NCBI RefSeq assembly: GCF_051020955.1
Contig: NC_135014.1
Location: 29,257,742 to 29,321,741, forward strand
Direction: 5' to 3'
Origin: Megalopta genalis
Lineage: Eukaryota > Arthropoda > Insecta > Hymenoptera > Halictidae
DNA: 64,000 bases
Below are positions 26,680-37,925 of this stretch, piece after piece. Positions within the stretch are counted from its first letter, which is position 1. Each line of letters opens with the position of its first letter. Under the pieces are notes generated by a model, which saw only the letters and a list, made by a program, of their open reading frames with translations, had not been told where the DNA came from and did no database searches. The position numbers and the translations under genes are program-made.

Positions 26680-26912
26680 CAGTAATGTCTCTCTAATCGA
26701 CGCGGATCAGATAGTCCACAGAACTGGACAATTTGGGAAGAGGAGATACGATTATTCGAGCCTCGCAGCTCGTTTTTACAGTCACGAATTATCGACAACT
26801 ATAAAAAAAAAAACGAGCTACAAGGCTCGAATAATCCTATCTTCTGTTCCCAAATTGTCTGTCTATTTCTGTGCAAATTTCTGTACAATCCGAGCGCCAG
26901 TTAGGGTAGACA
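26680..26912. mobile_element. TA-type hairpin MITE, copy 1 (full)
   Basis: The left end CAGTAATGTCTCTCTAATCG is matched by an inverted right end (CGCCAGTTAGGGTAGAC). Both arms carry the internal blocks GGAAGAGGAGATACGATTAT and CTCGTTTTTA, so the element folds into one long stem. Confidence 0.85.
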
Positions 26913-28400
26913 TATATCTGCATCGAGGCGCGTGCAACGCAAAGGAAAAGCCGCGTGGTCAGTGTCTCGCTGTGAAAGAATTAGTCGCCGGTTTACCCTC
27001 GCATCCCTCTCTCTCTCTCTCTCACTCTCTCTCGGATCGCAATAATCGTTATTTCGGTCTCGTTCGTCTCTTCCTCGTTTCATTCGTTTCTCGAGAAATT
27101 CGTTCGCAGCCCTGGCCCGTGCATCCTTCTCGCTTAAAGCTACCGAATAATAAATACCTATTCGCCATTTACGAATCCTAAATGGCACGTCGAGGACACT
27201 TCACCCCCGCGCAAATCGAACGCGCCTCTCCCTCCTCCGTTATCCACCACCCGCGTTCCCGCCATTCTCCCCGTTCTAATATTCCTACCCCTATTATTCT
27301 CGATTCGCGAGCGAAGAAAGCAGTCGTCCCGGTGATCATTCGATTCCCGTGCGCGAATGCAGTGTCCTCGATCACCGGATCAAACGATTATACTGTTGAA
27401 TACTAGAAGCGAAACGCGCGCGCGCGTCCGATCCGAGGACCGGCGGACAAACGTTTTGCCTTCGTCGACGTCGCCGCTGTTCGCGGACACTTTTATCAAT
27501 CGAACGGAGTCTCGCCACGCGCGCAATGTCGAGGCGGCGATTCGTGCGTCAACGCGGCGAGGGGAATACTATTTTGTTTTCGTTTCGGGCCCGAGCCTAG
27601 TTTGCGTCATCCTTTTTCTAATCGCGAGCAATCATCTTGCTCGCGACGCGATATTGAGCCAATTGACCGACGACGGTGTTCCCGTTGTTCCGACGCCTCG
27701 CCCCGGCATCTCGCCGACGGTTCAATCTCGCCGCCGTCGCCGCTCGCCTATCAATTTCCGCGACGCCTCGCGCAACGTTTACAGCCGGTCTCGTAACATG
27801 AAGCAGCCGCGGTTCACCTCGCCGCCCCGAACGCCGCGCGCCGGAGTAACAATGAAAAATATATACGTCGCTCTCGCGGGCCCCGTCCGTCTCCGGCCGT
27901 CTTCCATGGAGGAGCGGAGTCCACGTGTCCGAGCCAGTCGGAGAACGTGTCCGCCGGTTTCACGGCCCGATACGAACGGGTCCGCCGATACATTATTTAC
28001 ATCTCCGTCGCGATTCGCGCCGGCGGCTCTTCGAAACGGGCCCGAAACGTTCCGGAGAACGACGACGACGACGACGCGCGAGCAAGGCCGCTCGGGACTT
28101 TCCGCGCTCGGACATCGCCCGCGGACTCGTCGCCGCGACCTTTGGGCCGCCAAAGGACCTTTCGGGCCAAAAATTCCAACGGAGCCAATCCGGCGGTTCC
28201 CGACGTGATTTCTGAGTGTTTCCGACGCAACGGCGTCCTTTGGGCCGGTCGTCCGAGGCTGAAACGGGCCGAGCGGTTCGATTTCCCGCGACGTGGTCTC
28301 TTCTCTCGATGATGGTTTCCCCGCGAAATTCCCTTCCGGTGGCACGCGTGTCTCGCTTGGGTGTCCGAGGCGAAGGGTGCGAACGACCTCCGCGCCCGGT

Positions 28401-30271
28401 TTACTTGTGCAGCTGCCGCTTGCGGCCCATGTTGCAGATCTTGAAGTGGCACAGCGTCATGTCTGTCGGGACCGATCGAAAATTGATGATTTAGTGTACG
28501 TGATGCAGAGAGGCGGTGATGGGCGGTCGAGATTTTTATCGAAGAGGGTTCATTTTCTAGGAGAATAGGGCTTGGATGTTGACGCGACTCGCGACGGCTT
28601 TTGTTCTTTTCTGTTTTTGTTTTTTGTTGTTTCTTTTCGAGGGAATATCGTTCTGACGTCACGGGAATCAAAAGTCAATTGGCGCGATCGATTGATTTGT
28701 GCTCGCTCGTTCCGAGGAACGAAACGCGCGCGCGCACGATTCTGCGTTGTTTTTGGAACAACTGAGGGTTGGGGAAAAATCGATTTTTTAAAAGTAATAA
28801 TATAATATTATTATTATTATTATATTAATAATAACAATATTGCCAATATTATAATATATATAGTAATATTAATATTATAATATATATAATATAATATTGC
28901 CAATATTATTATTATATTAATAATAATAATAATAATAATATTGGCAATATTATATTACATCGCCATTAATATAATAATAATAATAATAATAATAAAATAA
29001 TTAATAATAATATAATAATAATATTATTATTATTATATTGGCAATATAATATTCGAATATACTTTTATATTAAATATAAAAGAATATAATATTATATAAT
29101 AGCATTTCATTGTTATCTTTATAAATTAATAAGAAACAGCTGTTTCATATTAATTTATAAAAATAACAATGGGACATTTATTCTGATTTTTAACAAGTGT
29201 TAGTGTAACATTTGCCATAAGTAACATATAAATTGAATAAATAACTCGTAAATGTATATTTACGATACGAATAGTCGTGAATTCAAAGATTAGTGACCCG
29301 CCATTTTGACGGGTTCTGTAAATCTAGTGTTAACCAGTTAGCTGTGTTCGTAAAAAGTGGCGATCACTGGCAGTTTAAATTGTATTTTTAGTGAAAACAA
29401 AAATGTATCCTCAAATTTCAAGATATCTAGAATATTTTTAGGCCAGTGCTATATACGAGAAGATATTGTATAAAAATAAGATATATATATAGTCTATCGA
29501 CTATATATAGTATATAGTCGTATATTTATAGTCTATCGACTGTTTCAAAAATCTATTTTTCCCGAGCTCCGACTAAATGCAGGCTGATAAAAAATACAAG
29601 TAAATACAGTAAATTCTCCCTAATTGACGCTCGGATTGCGCAGAAAAATGGACAATTTAAGAAAAAGGAGATACGATTATCCGAACCTTCCGGCTTGTTT
29701 TTATAACCGTTTACCAATTGTTGTTAAATTGATATTCTTGAACAATCGTATCTCCTCTTCCCAAATCGCCCATTTTCGCGTACAATCTCAAATCGCCTCG
29801 ACCAGGGCCTCAATTAGGGTTGAGAATTTACCGTATCTCTAAAACTGGATACCGGCGCGTCGCTTCGATTCCGCGGCCGCGATCGCGCGATCCGCCGCGA
29901 GAAAAGGAAACGAGACGCAACCGGAACAGATCCGCCGCGATTCCGCGACGAGAGATTCCCAATTATCCGGCAAACTTTCCGAGGGAACGGGAAGAAGCTC
30001 GTGGCCAGTATTCGCGACCAGATTCTCTCGCGTTTCCCGTTTCCTCGCCGTTGCCACGCGAGGCACGTCCTGCCGGCTTAATCACGGAGGGCGGCGCGTT
30101 GCGAGGAAACCGCGGGGAATCGAGCCGAAAAGGAGCTTGAAAAGTTCGCGGCACGGATTTCCACGGAATCGCGGCTTTCGTTTCGAAGAGGAGAGCGCGC
30201 TTCGTCGGAACGCGCGCGCCGCGCCGGTTTCGAACTGTCGCGTGTCGTGTCGGATACGGAACGCGGCGAAA

Positions 30272-30370
<99 letters not shown>

Positions 30371-32005
30371 GGAAACGACGGGAGACGAGAAAGCGATACT
30401 CACAGGTGAGCTCGGTTCGTTTCCCTGCGCGCTGCAGCTCTCTGACGACGGCGTTAGGGGTTGGAAGTTCCTCGGGCGAGTAACCAGCCGGCGGAACCCT
30501 CGGCGCAGCCTTGTCCTTCCTGGCCTCGAACGATTCGATTATGTACTCCTCCATCACGTCCAGCTCCTTCTTTCGCTCGTCGATGTCCTTCTTCTCCTCT
30601 TCCATCTGCCTCAGCTTGTTCAGCATAATCTGAAGAGAAACGACGACGTCGCGCACGGTCAGAACGCTTTGTTTTTCTCTCTGTTCGAAATGAAATTCGC
30701 GGGAAAATGTCACCCCCTTGGTAAAGAGGGAAACAGGCGCGGGAAACGCTGGTCGAAATTCGTGCAAAGGGAATGTGATCGCTCGTCGAAGCTTGGTAAA
30801 GCGATTACGGTAAATTCTCCTGTAATCGACGCACGGATTGTAAACAAAAATGGACAATTTCGGAAGAGGAGATACGAATATACGGGATGCGCTTCAGTAT
30901 GAATTTCTTTTTGACTTATCATTAGCGTCGCCGACCCTTCGTCGATCCATTCGATCAGAGTGAACGCTTTTTTCTTGTAATTATTGGGTTGGCAACTAAG
31001 TGATTGCCGATTTCAGTTGTAGATGCGCTCTCACTCCCATTTTTATGATATCCGTAAATGTTGTATTATAAAATTATTATTATTATTATTATTATGTTAT
31101 TTTGTATTATCCGTGAATGTTAGCAATTGGACAAATTAAATGCAGCGGTCAAGGAAAAGCGAGCAGAATTGGTCAATATATATATATATATATATTGACC
31201 AAGCATATAATATTTTTCCAAGCATTGCCATCTTCCAAGTCTCATATTATAAAATTATTATTATTATTATTATTATTATTATGTTATTTTTTATTATCCG
31301 TGAATGTTAGCAACTGAGAAAATTGAATGCAGCGGTCAAGGAGAAGCGACCAGAATTGGTCGATCGTAAAGGTGTCATTTTCCAGCAGGACAATGCTAGG
31401 CCGCACACGTCTTTGTCCACTCGGCAAAAATTGATGGATATTGGTTGGGAATCGATGTTACACCCACCGTATAGCCCTGATCTCGCGCCATCGGATTACC
31501 ACTTATTTCGATCCCCGGACAACTCCCTTCGTGGTAAAACTTTTAACGACGACGACGCTGTAAAATCTCACTTAACTCAGTTTTCGGCCGAAAAGGATCA
31601 GACTTTCTACGAGCGTGGAATTTTCAAGTTGTCAGAGAGATGGCAAAAAGGTCATCGAACAAAATGGAAAATACATTACAGATTAAACTTCGTTCCAAGT
31701 AAAAAAGAATTTTTCATTTCATCGAACAAATCGGCAATTACTTAGTTGCCAACCCAATAAAACGCGCTCCAAAGACGCTTTCAGACAGCTTCTAATTCTA
31801 TTTCTCTGTACCCGTCGTGGCTAACCCGCTGCCGCATACTCACATAGTTCTCGGTGTTCTTGAGGAAAGCCTCGCTGTCGTAGAGCAACTCCGACGGTAT
31901 CGGGCCGATCTGCGCGGCGACCATAACGTCGCGTTTGCAGATGCAGAATAGTAACAGTGCCAGGAGACACAAGCCCGTCGGTTTCGCGCTGGACCTTCCC
32001 GTCAT
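28401..32005 (-). CDS. CNMa: CNMamide neuropeptide precursor
   Basis: Secreted prepropeptide. Exons on the minus strand: 32005-31844 (phase 0), 30629-30404 (226 nt), 28462-28401, giving 149 residues. Exon 1 encodes a signal peptide (hydrophobic core LCLLALLLFCI) after MTGRSSAKPTG. Exon 2 gives a charged spacer (LRQMEEEKKDIDERKKEL) and the dibasic site QRAGKR. The junction T/AC joins TELT to YMTLCHFKICNM-G-RKR-QLHK and stop. The CHFKICNM core, the following Gly as amide donor and the RKR site match CNMamide, whose Drosophila form ends in CHFKICNMamide. The expected peptide is TELTYMTLCHFKICNMamide-like, with a disulphide between its two cysteines, acting on a CNMa GPCR. An acceptor at 32026-32028, 20 bases before the ATG, implies a noncoding 5' exon further upstream. 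Introns are 1.94 and 1.21 kb and full of repeats. Confidence 0.92.
28797..29095. repeat. AT/ATT-rich microsatellite block
   Basis: About 300 bp of ATT/TAA and AATATTG-type repeats lie in CNMa intron 2, partly as inverted runs. Confidence 0.85.
29108..29171. repeat. 64-bp near-perfect palindrome
   Basis: The arms CATTGTTATCTTTATAAATT and AATTTATAAAAATAACAATG are inverted copies differing at one base. The centre GAAACAGCTGTTTC is itself palindromic. Confidence 0.85.
29606..29835. mobile_element. TA-type hairpin MITE, copy 2 (full, diverged)
   Basis: It begins ACAGTAAATTCTCCCTAATTG and ends in the inverted AATTTACCGT, with the GGAGATACGATTAT and AATCGTATCTCCTCTTCCC blocks in opposite arms. Confidence 0.8.
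30269..30370. repeat. (AAAT)n tetranucleotide array
   Basis: About 25 uninterrupted AAAT units begin about 33 bases inside CNMa intron 2, downstream of the exon 2 donor; they read TTTA in the CNMa transcript. Confidence 0.97.
30742..30882. mobile_element. Half MITE with attached dispersed flank
   Basis: The left MITE arm (ACGGTAAATTCTCCTG to GGAGATACGA) is preceded by about 65 bp nearly identical to the end of the 319-bp repeat near 52870-52935. The shared segment shows that the arm and flank moved together. Confidence 0.75.
30984..31757 (+). mobile_element. Mariner element, internally deleted
   Basis: The termini TTGGGTTGGCAACTAAGTG and CTTAGTTGCCAACCCAA are inverted repeats flanked by TA on both sides, the mariner target duplication. 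The length is 774 bp, against about 1.3 kb for intact elements. The open frame at 31323-31745 (+) covers only the C-terminal catalytic part of the transposase. QQDNARPHTS carries the second catalytic Asp, and HPPYSPDLAPSDYHLF the third. The N-terminal DNA-binding domain and first Asp are missing. A segment with an ATT run is present twice (about 31055-31170 and 31243-31360), which suggests a replication slip. The termini resemble the mellifera/cecropia subfamily. The element sits in CNMa intron 1 and cannot encode an active transposase. Confidence 0.93.
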
Positions 32006-32025
32006 TCCCTCGATCCTCTTTATCG

Positions 32026-33480
32026 CTGCAACAGAGAGAAACAACAGGGTCGAAGATTAGGCGAACCGAAACCGGCGAAACCGTTTCCATCCCCCAAAAA
32101 GTCTGTCGAAACTTTCGCAGAATGCCGAGAGTTTCGCGGGGATTATCCGGGATAAAAGTGGAATCGAAGAAGCGGAACATTCGGAGAAATCGGAGCTCAG
32201 GAATCGGCGTTATTAAACCCTCTTCTCATCCATCATTCAGTGGCGCGCCCCTCGAATCGAAACGGCGCGCCGCGTCGCGCGCCGCTCGGATTATACGAAG
32301 ATCTCGGCCGAAATTCGGAATGCTCGATCATCGACGCGTTCAAGAGGGATGCGTGTCGATCAGAAAGGGAGGAAAAGGAGTGACGGAACGGCGGCGAACG
32401 GAACGCTCGGCGAGAAAAAAAATGTAGGCGTCGGGGGTTGTCCGCGCGCCGCCGAGTGTTTATTTTCGAGTCGGACGAGCCATCAAACGTCGATTTATCT
32501 CGAGGATCGATCGCTCGCCACCGCGGTTTCTCGTTCTCCCTTCATCCCCCGGGGTTCTCCCTGCACCCCTTACTCCACGGCGTGGCCAAGCGTGAATATC
32601 GTCGCCGTTAAACCACCCTCGATCCCCTCGCGACAATTGGTCGTTATCGGCCGCCTCGACCTACCCTTAACGCTCCGCCGATCCTCGCACTCGTTTTTCG
32701 CCGTCAACGTGCGCCGGCCGTTCGTTCTCACTTTCCACGATAATTTCACCAAGCCCTTTTTCCTCCCTAAGGCGCGAAGCCGCCCCCACCGGGGCCGCAA
32801 ATTGATCAGCGGAGCCGGCGTGTCTTCGCAATTTATTCGATTCACGATTTTATTTTCGTTTCGATGCCGCGCGGTCACCTCTTCTTCGGAATTTCGTGTC
32901 CTGGGGGGTGAGAGGGGGTGGCATAATGTTTCGATGGTTAGGAGAGATCGATTGCTTTCGGTTTCTTTTTTTATTTTTTTGGCGATGCTTGATGAAATCT
33001 TGGTTTATCGGGCAGAAATGTTGTCCCGAAATTTCTGGGAGACGCGAAGCTTCTCTCGAAATTATGGTCTTTTTAATCCGGCCGTCGCGACGTCCCCGGA
33101 ACTATGCGTTCGATTCGCTCCGAATTCGACGGAGATATTTCGTGCAATGTGTTCTACAATGTGGCGCGCGATTTTTCGATCGTTCAGTTTTTTAGACGCG
33201 TTTGAAATTGTCGCTGTGAACATCGATCTGTTCTTTCTTCGAAACGCCGCCGTTTCTACGATTGTAAAAATTTAGAAAACTTGTACGCTTGAATTTATAC
33301 TTAGATATACTAATAATTAGTTTACTATGAATCAATAAGAGTTTTTTTTAATTTAGACATCAGTCGATGATCTGCGAGGAGAAGTTTCGGAAACAACGAA
33401 CAACTTCGTTGTTTTCGTGCGATTTCTGTTATTGAAAAATTGAGGAACGGAGCTGAAACATATATTATATTTATATATAG
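32026..33480. other. Upstream region of CNMa
   Basis: CpG-rich sequence upstream of the CNMa signal-peptide exon should include its intron and promoter. A 308-codon plus-strand open frame at 32349-33275 resembles no family I know and looks like a composition artefact. Confidence 0.4.
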
Positions 33481-33488
33481 TAATTATT

Positions 33489-33612
33489 GTCAATTCTCCC
33501 TAATTAGCTTTCAGCGAGATACGATTATTCGAGCCTTGCACCTCGTTTTCATAATTATTGACATCCCCTTCCCGAATTTTCCCTTTTCGATTATAAGCTG
33601 AAGGAAAATTGG
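33489..33612. mobile_element. TA-type hairpin MITE, copy 3 (shortened)
   Basis: The end sequence TCAATTCTCCCTAATTAG, then GAGATACGATTATTCGAGCC, and an inverted right end are recognisable; the middle is deleted. Confidence 0.65.
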
Positions 33613-33629
33613 GGAGAATATGTTATAAA

Positions 33630-34040
33630 TATATATTATATTATTATATATTATTGTAAATATATATTATAATGTTATATATTATTGTAAATATATATTA
33701 TAATGTTATATATTATTGTAAATATATATTATAATATTATGTATTATTGTAAATATATACATTATAATATTATATATTATTGTAAATATATACATTATAA
33801 TATTATATATTATTGTAAATATATACATTATAATATTATATATTATTGTAAATATATACATTATAATATTATATATTATTATAAATATATATTATAATGT
33901 TATATATTATTGTAAATATATATTATAATATATATTATAATATTATATATTATTATAAATATATGTATCATATATATTATATTATCATATAATATTATAA
34001 ATATATATTATATATATTACATTATTATATATTATTATAA
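33630..34040. repeat. AT minisatellite (~31-35 bp unit)
   Basis: Units of the form TATTATTGTAAATATATATT followed by ATAATATTATA repeat about 12 times. Confidence 0.9.
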
Positions 34041-34608
34041 ATATGTATATTATACATATTCATTAAAAAATTCCGAAGTTTTAGCCGTTTCTTAGCGACT
34101 CGGGGTGCCGTCCACCCTTATTGAAACACCGCGGCCGTCTTTTGACGAGGGTTCAGCGCCGAAAGCAGATCCGTTCGAACGGACGAAGCTTCGACTTTCC
34201 ACTTGTTGCGTTTCTGGAGTCACCGTCGGCATCGCCTTTGTCTCCCCTCGCAATTGAATCCACGTAACTTCGACTCCTCCGCGTTCAAGGAAGCCAAACA
34301 ACCGAGACCCGCCGCGAACGCGATCGAATCAGGGTGTATGTATTACGCAAAGCATAACTCGCGCGATTCCCGCAATTCCCTTCAATTCCCTCGTCGGCTT
34401 ACGAATCCCTTTGTACGCTCCTGCGGCTAACCGGAAGAATTCCCAGGCCCGGTCCCCGCTTCCCTAATTGCGCGCTGATTAATTGTCTTCGGACTCGGAA
34501 AAGATCCGCGGAGAATCACATAGATCGTTCTTCGGAGCGCGACAAAGTCCTCGAACGGATCGCCGACGAGTCAATTAACCGAGTTAATTAACGAGGTAAT
34601 TAACCGTC

Positions 34609-34722
34609 CGACGAGTATAGTCGTCGCGAAGAAATCGACGGTATTTCGTGGGTCACGACGAGTATACTCGTCGCGAAGAAATCGACGGTATTTCGTGGAT
34701 CGCGAAGAGTATACTCGTCGCG
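34609..34722. repeat. 47-bp tandem repeat with palindromic core
   Basis: Three copies are present; the middle one contains the perfect palindrome CGACGAGTATACTCGTCG at 34656-34673, then GAAGAAATCGACGGTATTTC. A fourth copy of the palindrome is the target of the MITE at 35172. Confidence 0.9.
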
Positions 34723-35171
34723 CGTAAAAAGCAGCTGGCATCGCGGTCGTTTAAATTGTAATTTCAGCGAAAACACAAAAAGGTGTTCTCGAATTTCAAG
34801 ATATTTCGGATATTTTTAGTAGGCTAATCCCGCGCGAAACTGTTCACATTGTTATAAAAACAAGATGAGAAAAGAATCAGGATGTCGGTTAAAATATCGG
34901 TTCTCTCTTTATGAGACGTCTGCGTTAATCGACACGACTCTGTAAAAATAATAACGATTGGAAAAGACGAGATACATTGTCACACGTTTTCACCATTAAG
35001 TCGTATCAGATGGTAAAATAAAAAACGCTATTTATTATACATCGATACAATAATATTAAACGAACGAATAAACATCGGTAACAAAATCGTTGATTTTCTC
35101 AGATAAAAATCTTTTCTTTCGATCCTATATTTCAAAAAACAGCGACGCTTGCTCCGTGCTCGACGAGTATA

Positions 35172-35390
35172 CAGTAATGTCTCTCTAATTGACGCCCATA
35201 TTGTCCACGAAAATGGACAATTTAGGAAGAGAATATACGATCATTCAATCCATGCGGTTCATTTTTATAGTTACGAATTCTCAATAACTATAAAAACGAG
35301 CTGGAAATAATCGAATAATCGTATCTCCTCTTCCCCAAATTGTCCAAATTTTTGTGGACAATCTTAGCGCCGGTTAAGGAGACATTACTG
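35172..35390. mobile_element. TA-type hairpin MITE, copy 4 (reference copy, 219 bp)
   Basis: This is a complete element, CAGTAATGTCTCTCTAATTG to GGAGACATTACTG. It is flanked by TA inside a split copy of the palindrome CGACGAGTATACTCGTCG. The two arms pair over nearly their whole length. Confidence 0.93.
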
Positions 35391-35424
35391 TACTCGTCGT
35401 CGCTCGATTCTCGCTGCACGTGTA

Positions 35425-35651
35425 CAGTATTGTCTCCCTAATTGTCTCCCTAATTGTCGCCCAAATTGTCGCCCAAATTGTCGCCCAAATTGTCGCCCAA
35501 ATTGTGCACAAAAATAGACAATTTACAGCTCGTTTTTATAATTGTGGACAATTTATAACTATAAAAATAGACCGCAAGGTTCGAACAATCGTATCTCCTG
35601 TTCCCAAAATCGTCCATTTTTCTGCACAATCTGATTAGGGAGACATTACCG
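35425..35651. mobile_element. TA-type hairpin MITE, copy 5
   Basis: It starts CAGTATTGTCTCCCTAATTG and ends AGGGAGACATTACCG. Near the left end a 15-bp unit (AATTGTCGCCCAAATTGTCG) is repeated four to five times. Confidence 0.85.
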
Positions 35652-36150
35652 TAGTTACTCGGCCGAAAAACCGTGCGCCGCATTCAACCGGTTAAAGGTC
35701 CCAGCGATCGCGTTTCGCAACGCGGATTTATCACCGCGTACTTCCTTTTCGGCCGTCGTTGGTCTCGCTCGGCCCGTTGATCTACGATAACGATAATTAG
35801 GCTCGTTTCACGGCGGCGGCGGCGGCGTTGTCGCGCGATGCGGTAATAGCTATATATAAAGCCGTGGCTCGCGTTCTTTTCCTTTTTTCTTTCTCCCCCC
35901 TGCCCCGCCCCCGCCCCCTCGTCTTTTTCAAACGCGAAGATAGAGGACCGATAAAGCGGCGTCGCTCGAGAAAGAGCGGAAGAATGAAGATGAAGCAACC
36001 GTCGCGGCACGAAATTGCGCCTGGGCTAATTGCAACGGATATATTTAATAGGTCCCGGCCGGATCCAACGGGGTTTACCCGGGCAGCGAATTAACGCGAC
36101 CTCTGCGACCTTACACCATGCAGGAATTACGATCGTTCCATTCACGGTTA

Positions 36151-36266
<116 letters not shown>

Positions 36267-36399
36267 GAGCGCCGCGCTCTGGGGCACAATGGAGCGCGAA
36301 CGAACGATAGCCGCAGATATTGCCGCGGCGACGGCAAAACAAGGAACGATAACGGGGAAATAAAGAAACGAGAGTAACAACGTTCGAACGATTAAATTT

Positions 36400-36830
36400 C
36401 CATTCATCGGTTCCGAACGGAGCACGATCGAATAATATTATTCGAAGAGACACCGAGAGCGTGTTCGCTTGTTTCCCATGCAACGGCGCCGCCATTTTCT
36501 TCGATCCGTTGCGCAACGATAAACATTACGCTTTAGATAAGATCGATTGCGCAATCGTTAATCTGCGCGTCGGATCGCCGAGCCGAGGAGGCGATTCGTT
36601 TCGATCCGTTTCGCGACACAAAATCGCGACGATTCGGCCGCGAATCGGCGAAGGAGAAGCGCGAGCGCGCGATTGGTCGCCGAGCGGGACGCGCGTTCGA
36701 TAGCGCGCGGCGTTTCGTACTTCGATCCCTGTTCGCGATCTCGCCTAATCTTATCCCAGCGGCGCTTATCGCGCGAAGGGATAATCCTCGGTGACCCAAG
36801 AGAACGACGCGCGCGTTCTTACGTCGCGTT
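36400..36830. other. CpG-rich intergenic sequence
   Basis: No gene, RNA or clear repeat is recognised here; open frames on both strands look composition-driven. Confidence 0.4.
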
Positions 36831-37925
36831 TCGTTCCGATTTCAATCCGACGACAAGGGACGCGGTGTTCGATTTCGCAGCGCGGAGCGCGGCTTTCGAA
36901 GCGCGCTCGTTCGAAATTCGGCGAGAGAGACGCGCGGAAACGTCTCGGAAAGAAAGAACAGAGGAACGAGAACAGGGGCGAGAAGCTTTTTAGCCGAAAG
37001 CGGAAACCGTCCGAGGCGCGCGTTCAATTTCGCAGCGCTTTCGAAGCGCGTCCGTTCGAAGTTCAGCGAGAGAACCGCGCGGAAACGCCTCGGAGGGCGA
37101 ACAGAGGCGAGAAAACAGGAGCTTTTTAATTGAAAGCGTGAACCGGCTCAAATTCTTCGCGGCGGATTCGCCGAATCGGCGGACGATCGATCGAAATCCG
37201 ACGACAATTCCGCAGCGCGGCTTTCGAAGCGCGCTCGTTCGAAATTCGGCGAGAGAACCGCGCGGAAACGTCTCGGAAGAAAAAGACAGAGGAACGAGAA
37301 CAGGGGCGAGAAGCTTTTTAACTGAAAGCGGAAACCGTCCGAGGCGCGCGTTCAATTTCGCAGCGCGGAGCGCGGTTTTCGAAGCGTTTCGGTTTGTTCG
37401 AAATTCGGCGAGAGAACCGCGCGGAAACGTCTCCGAGGACGAACAGAGGCTAGAAAACAGAAGCGAGAAGCTTTTCAGCTTCTAAAGCGTGAACCGACTC
37501 GAATTCTTCGCGGCGGATTCGCTGATTCGGCGGACGATCGATCGAAATCCGACGACAATTCCGCAGCGCGGTTTTCGAAGCGCGCTCGTTCGAAATTCAG
37601 CGAGAGAACCGCGCGGAAACGTCTCCGAGGACGAACAGAGGCTAGAAAACAGAAGCGAGAAGCTTTTCAGCTTCTAAAGCGTGAACCGACTCGAATTCTT
37701 CGCGGCGGATTCGCTGATTCGGCGGACGATCGATCGAAATCCGACGACAATTCCGCAGCGCGGTTTTCGAAGCGCGCTCGTTCGAAATTCAGCGAGAGAA
37801 CCGCGCGGAAACGTCTCCGAGGACGAACAGGTGTTAGAAAACAGAAGCGAGAAGCTTTTCAGCTTCTAAAGCGTGAACCGACTCGAATTCTTCGCGGCGG
37901 ATTCGCCGATTCGGCGGACGATCGG
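36830..37925. repeat. 192-bp tandem array
   Basis: The units contain GTGAACCGACTCGAATTCTT, GACGATCGATCGAAATCCGA and GCGGAAACGTCTCCGAGGAC. The last three start at 37489, 37681 and 37873 with exact 192-bp spacing; earlier copies are diverged. Because 192 is a multiple of three, each unit carries the same short open frame. I regard that as a by-product. Confidence 0.9.

Larger units (their letters stand above)
24830..28400. other. Intergenic, CpG-rich with AT block and CT run
   Basis: Between PPIL4 and the CNMa stop lies CpG-rich sequence (for example 25300-25720 and 27400-28350). It is broken by an ATT/TATA block at 26110-26240, a CT microsatellite and one hairpin MITE. The long open frames on both strands at 27350-28350 reflect GC-rich composition; none resembles a known protein. 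The part next to 28400 may be CNMa 3' UTR. Confidence 0.5.

Noticed and set aside
27357..28345. Long open frames on both strands (283 and 188 codons)
   Set aside because: Arg/Pro/Ser-rich in every frame, typical of CpG-rich noncoding DNA; no family resemblance.
30078..30857. 259-codon minus-strand open frame taken as one exon
   Set aside because: Only 30404-30629 is coding (CNMa exon 2); the rest reads through the donor into an (AAAT)n array.
32349..33275. 308-codon plus-strand open frame upstream of CNMa
   Set aside because: GC-rich composition, no recognisable domain, no splice-compatible neighbours.
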